From NCBI GenBank assembly GCA_963931865.1, contig OZ007513.1, positions 3,636,098 to 3,700,097 on the forward strand: a DNA stretch of 64,000 bases, written 5' to 3'. Source of the stretch: Axinella damicornis (Eukaryota > Porifera > Demospongiae > Axinellida > Axinellidae). Positions 63,715-64,000 of this stretch are shown one piece after another (the stretch's first letter is position 1; each line of letters starts with the position of its first letter). The position numbers and the translations under genes were made by a program. A model generated the notes under the pieces. The model was not told the origin of the DNA. It ran no database searches and saw only the letters and a list, made by a program, of their open reading frames with translations.

Positions 63715-64000
63715 CTGCAGGAAGGGAGATACACACAGTATAGTTCCCTTTCAGCTGGAAATTATTCATCAGTTGCTCGAGTCCTCCAGACTAGAGCAAG
63801 TGCAGTGACATACGGGACAACAGTCATGACACATGACACAAGGACAACTTTTGAGTGGTGGAAACACAATGGTCAGGAATCTGACTTCAGCCTCGGAGAC
63901 TTCACTCTACAGGCAACCTGTCCAATCCTGACTCCATGTTTATTTGATGATGGGATACGTACACACCAACTGGAGGCTGACACCAGCTCCTGACTACACT
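63715..64000. other. Duplicated flank, no gene
   Basis: Matches 18,387-18,650. Frames here continue the complement of the TTC36-like exon and are not called. Confidence 0.4.

Overview
The window is eukaryotic and metazoan in character. The best guess is a demosponge-like genome: intron-poor TRIM-filamin-NHL genes sit beside short-intron fragments, degenerate non-LTR retrotransposons and a very high density of small inverted-repeat elements. The taxon is an inference from gene content and repeat style; no single marker fixes it. No bacterial operons, rRNA, tRNA or CRISPR array were seen.

Layout. 1-4.8 kb: a duplicated repeat-rich block, paralogous by eye to 46.5-50.9 kb and parts of 52.4-56.9 kb. 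4.9-8.0 kb: basic-repeat protein fragments and several fold-back elements. 8.0-11.2 kb: two 5'-truncated non-LTR elements on the minus strand. 11.9-14.1 kb: intact TRIM-NHL gene A. 15-18.7 kb: flanking block with a TTC36-like pseudogene, repeated at 59.9-64 kb. 19-22 kb: a RecQ-like scrap, a MITE and a second LINE. 22.7-25.5 kb and 38.9-41.6 kb: two copies of another repeat block. 25.5-27.6 kb: an unrecognised two-exon gene model and a zinc-finger plus nuclease-like retroelement tail. 28.4-32.8 kb: a tandem pair (one broken, one intact) of proteins combining a PD-(D/E)XK-like and a kinase-like domain, an arrangement known from CR/Crinkler-type effectors. 34-38.2 kb: LINE tail, RecQ-like fragments and a broken CYP3-like cytochrome P450. 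42.0-46.3 kb: TRIM-NHL gene B and truncated copy C. 51-56 kb: inserted ORFs with 12-residue repeats, an array of inverted-repeat elements and a large hairpin. 57.3-59.5 kb: TRIM-NHL copy D, broken by a 4-base insertion.

The window is built from segmental duplications of a TRIM-NHL neighbourhood. Transposable elements inserted after duplication, so paralogous copies serve as empty sites. The most notable pattern is a family of fold-back elements whose ends read TAGCCTCG or TAGTCTCG ... CGAGGCTA or CGAGACTA, flanked by perfect 9-bp target duplications. They range from 29 bp (essentially two tips back to back) to over 600 bp. Their stems differ from copy to copy, and one carries a RecQ-like helicase fragment.
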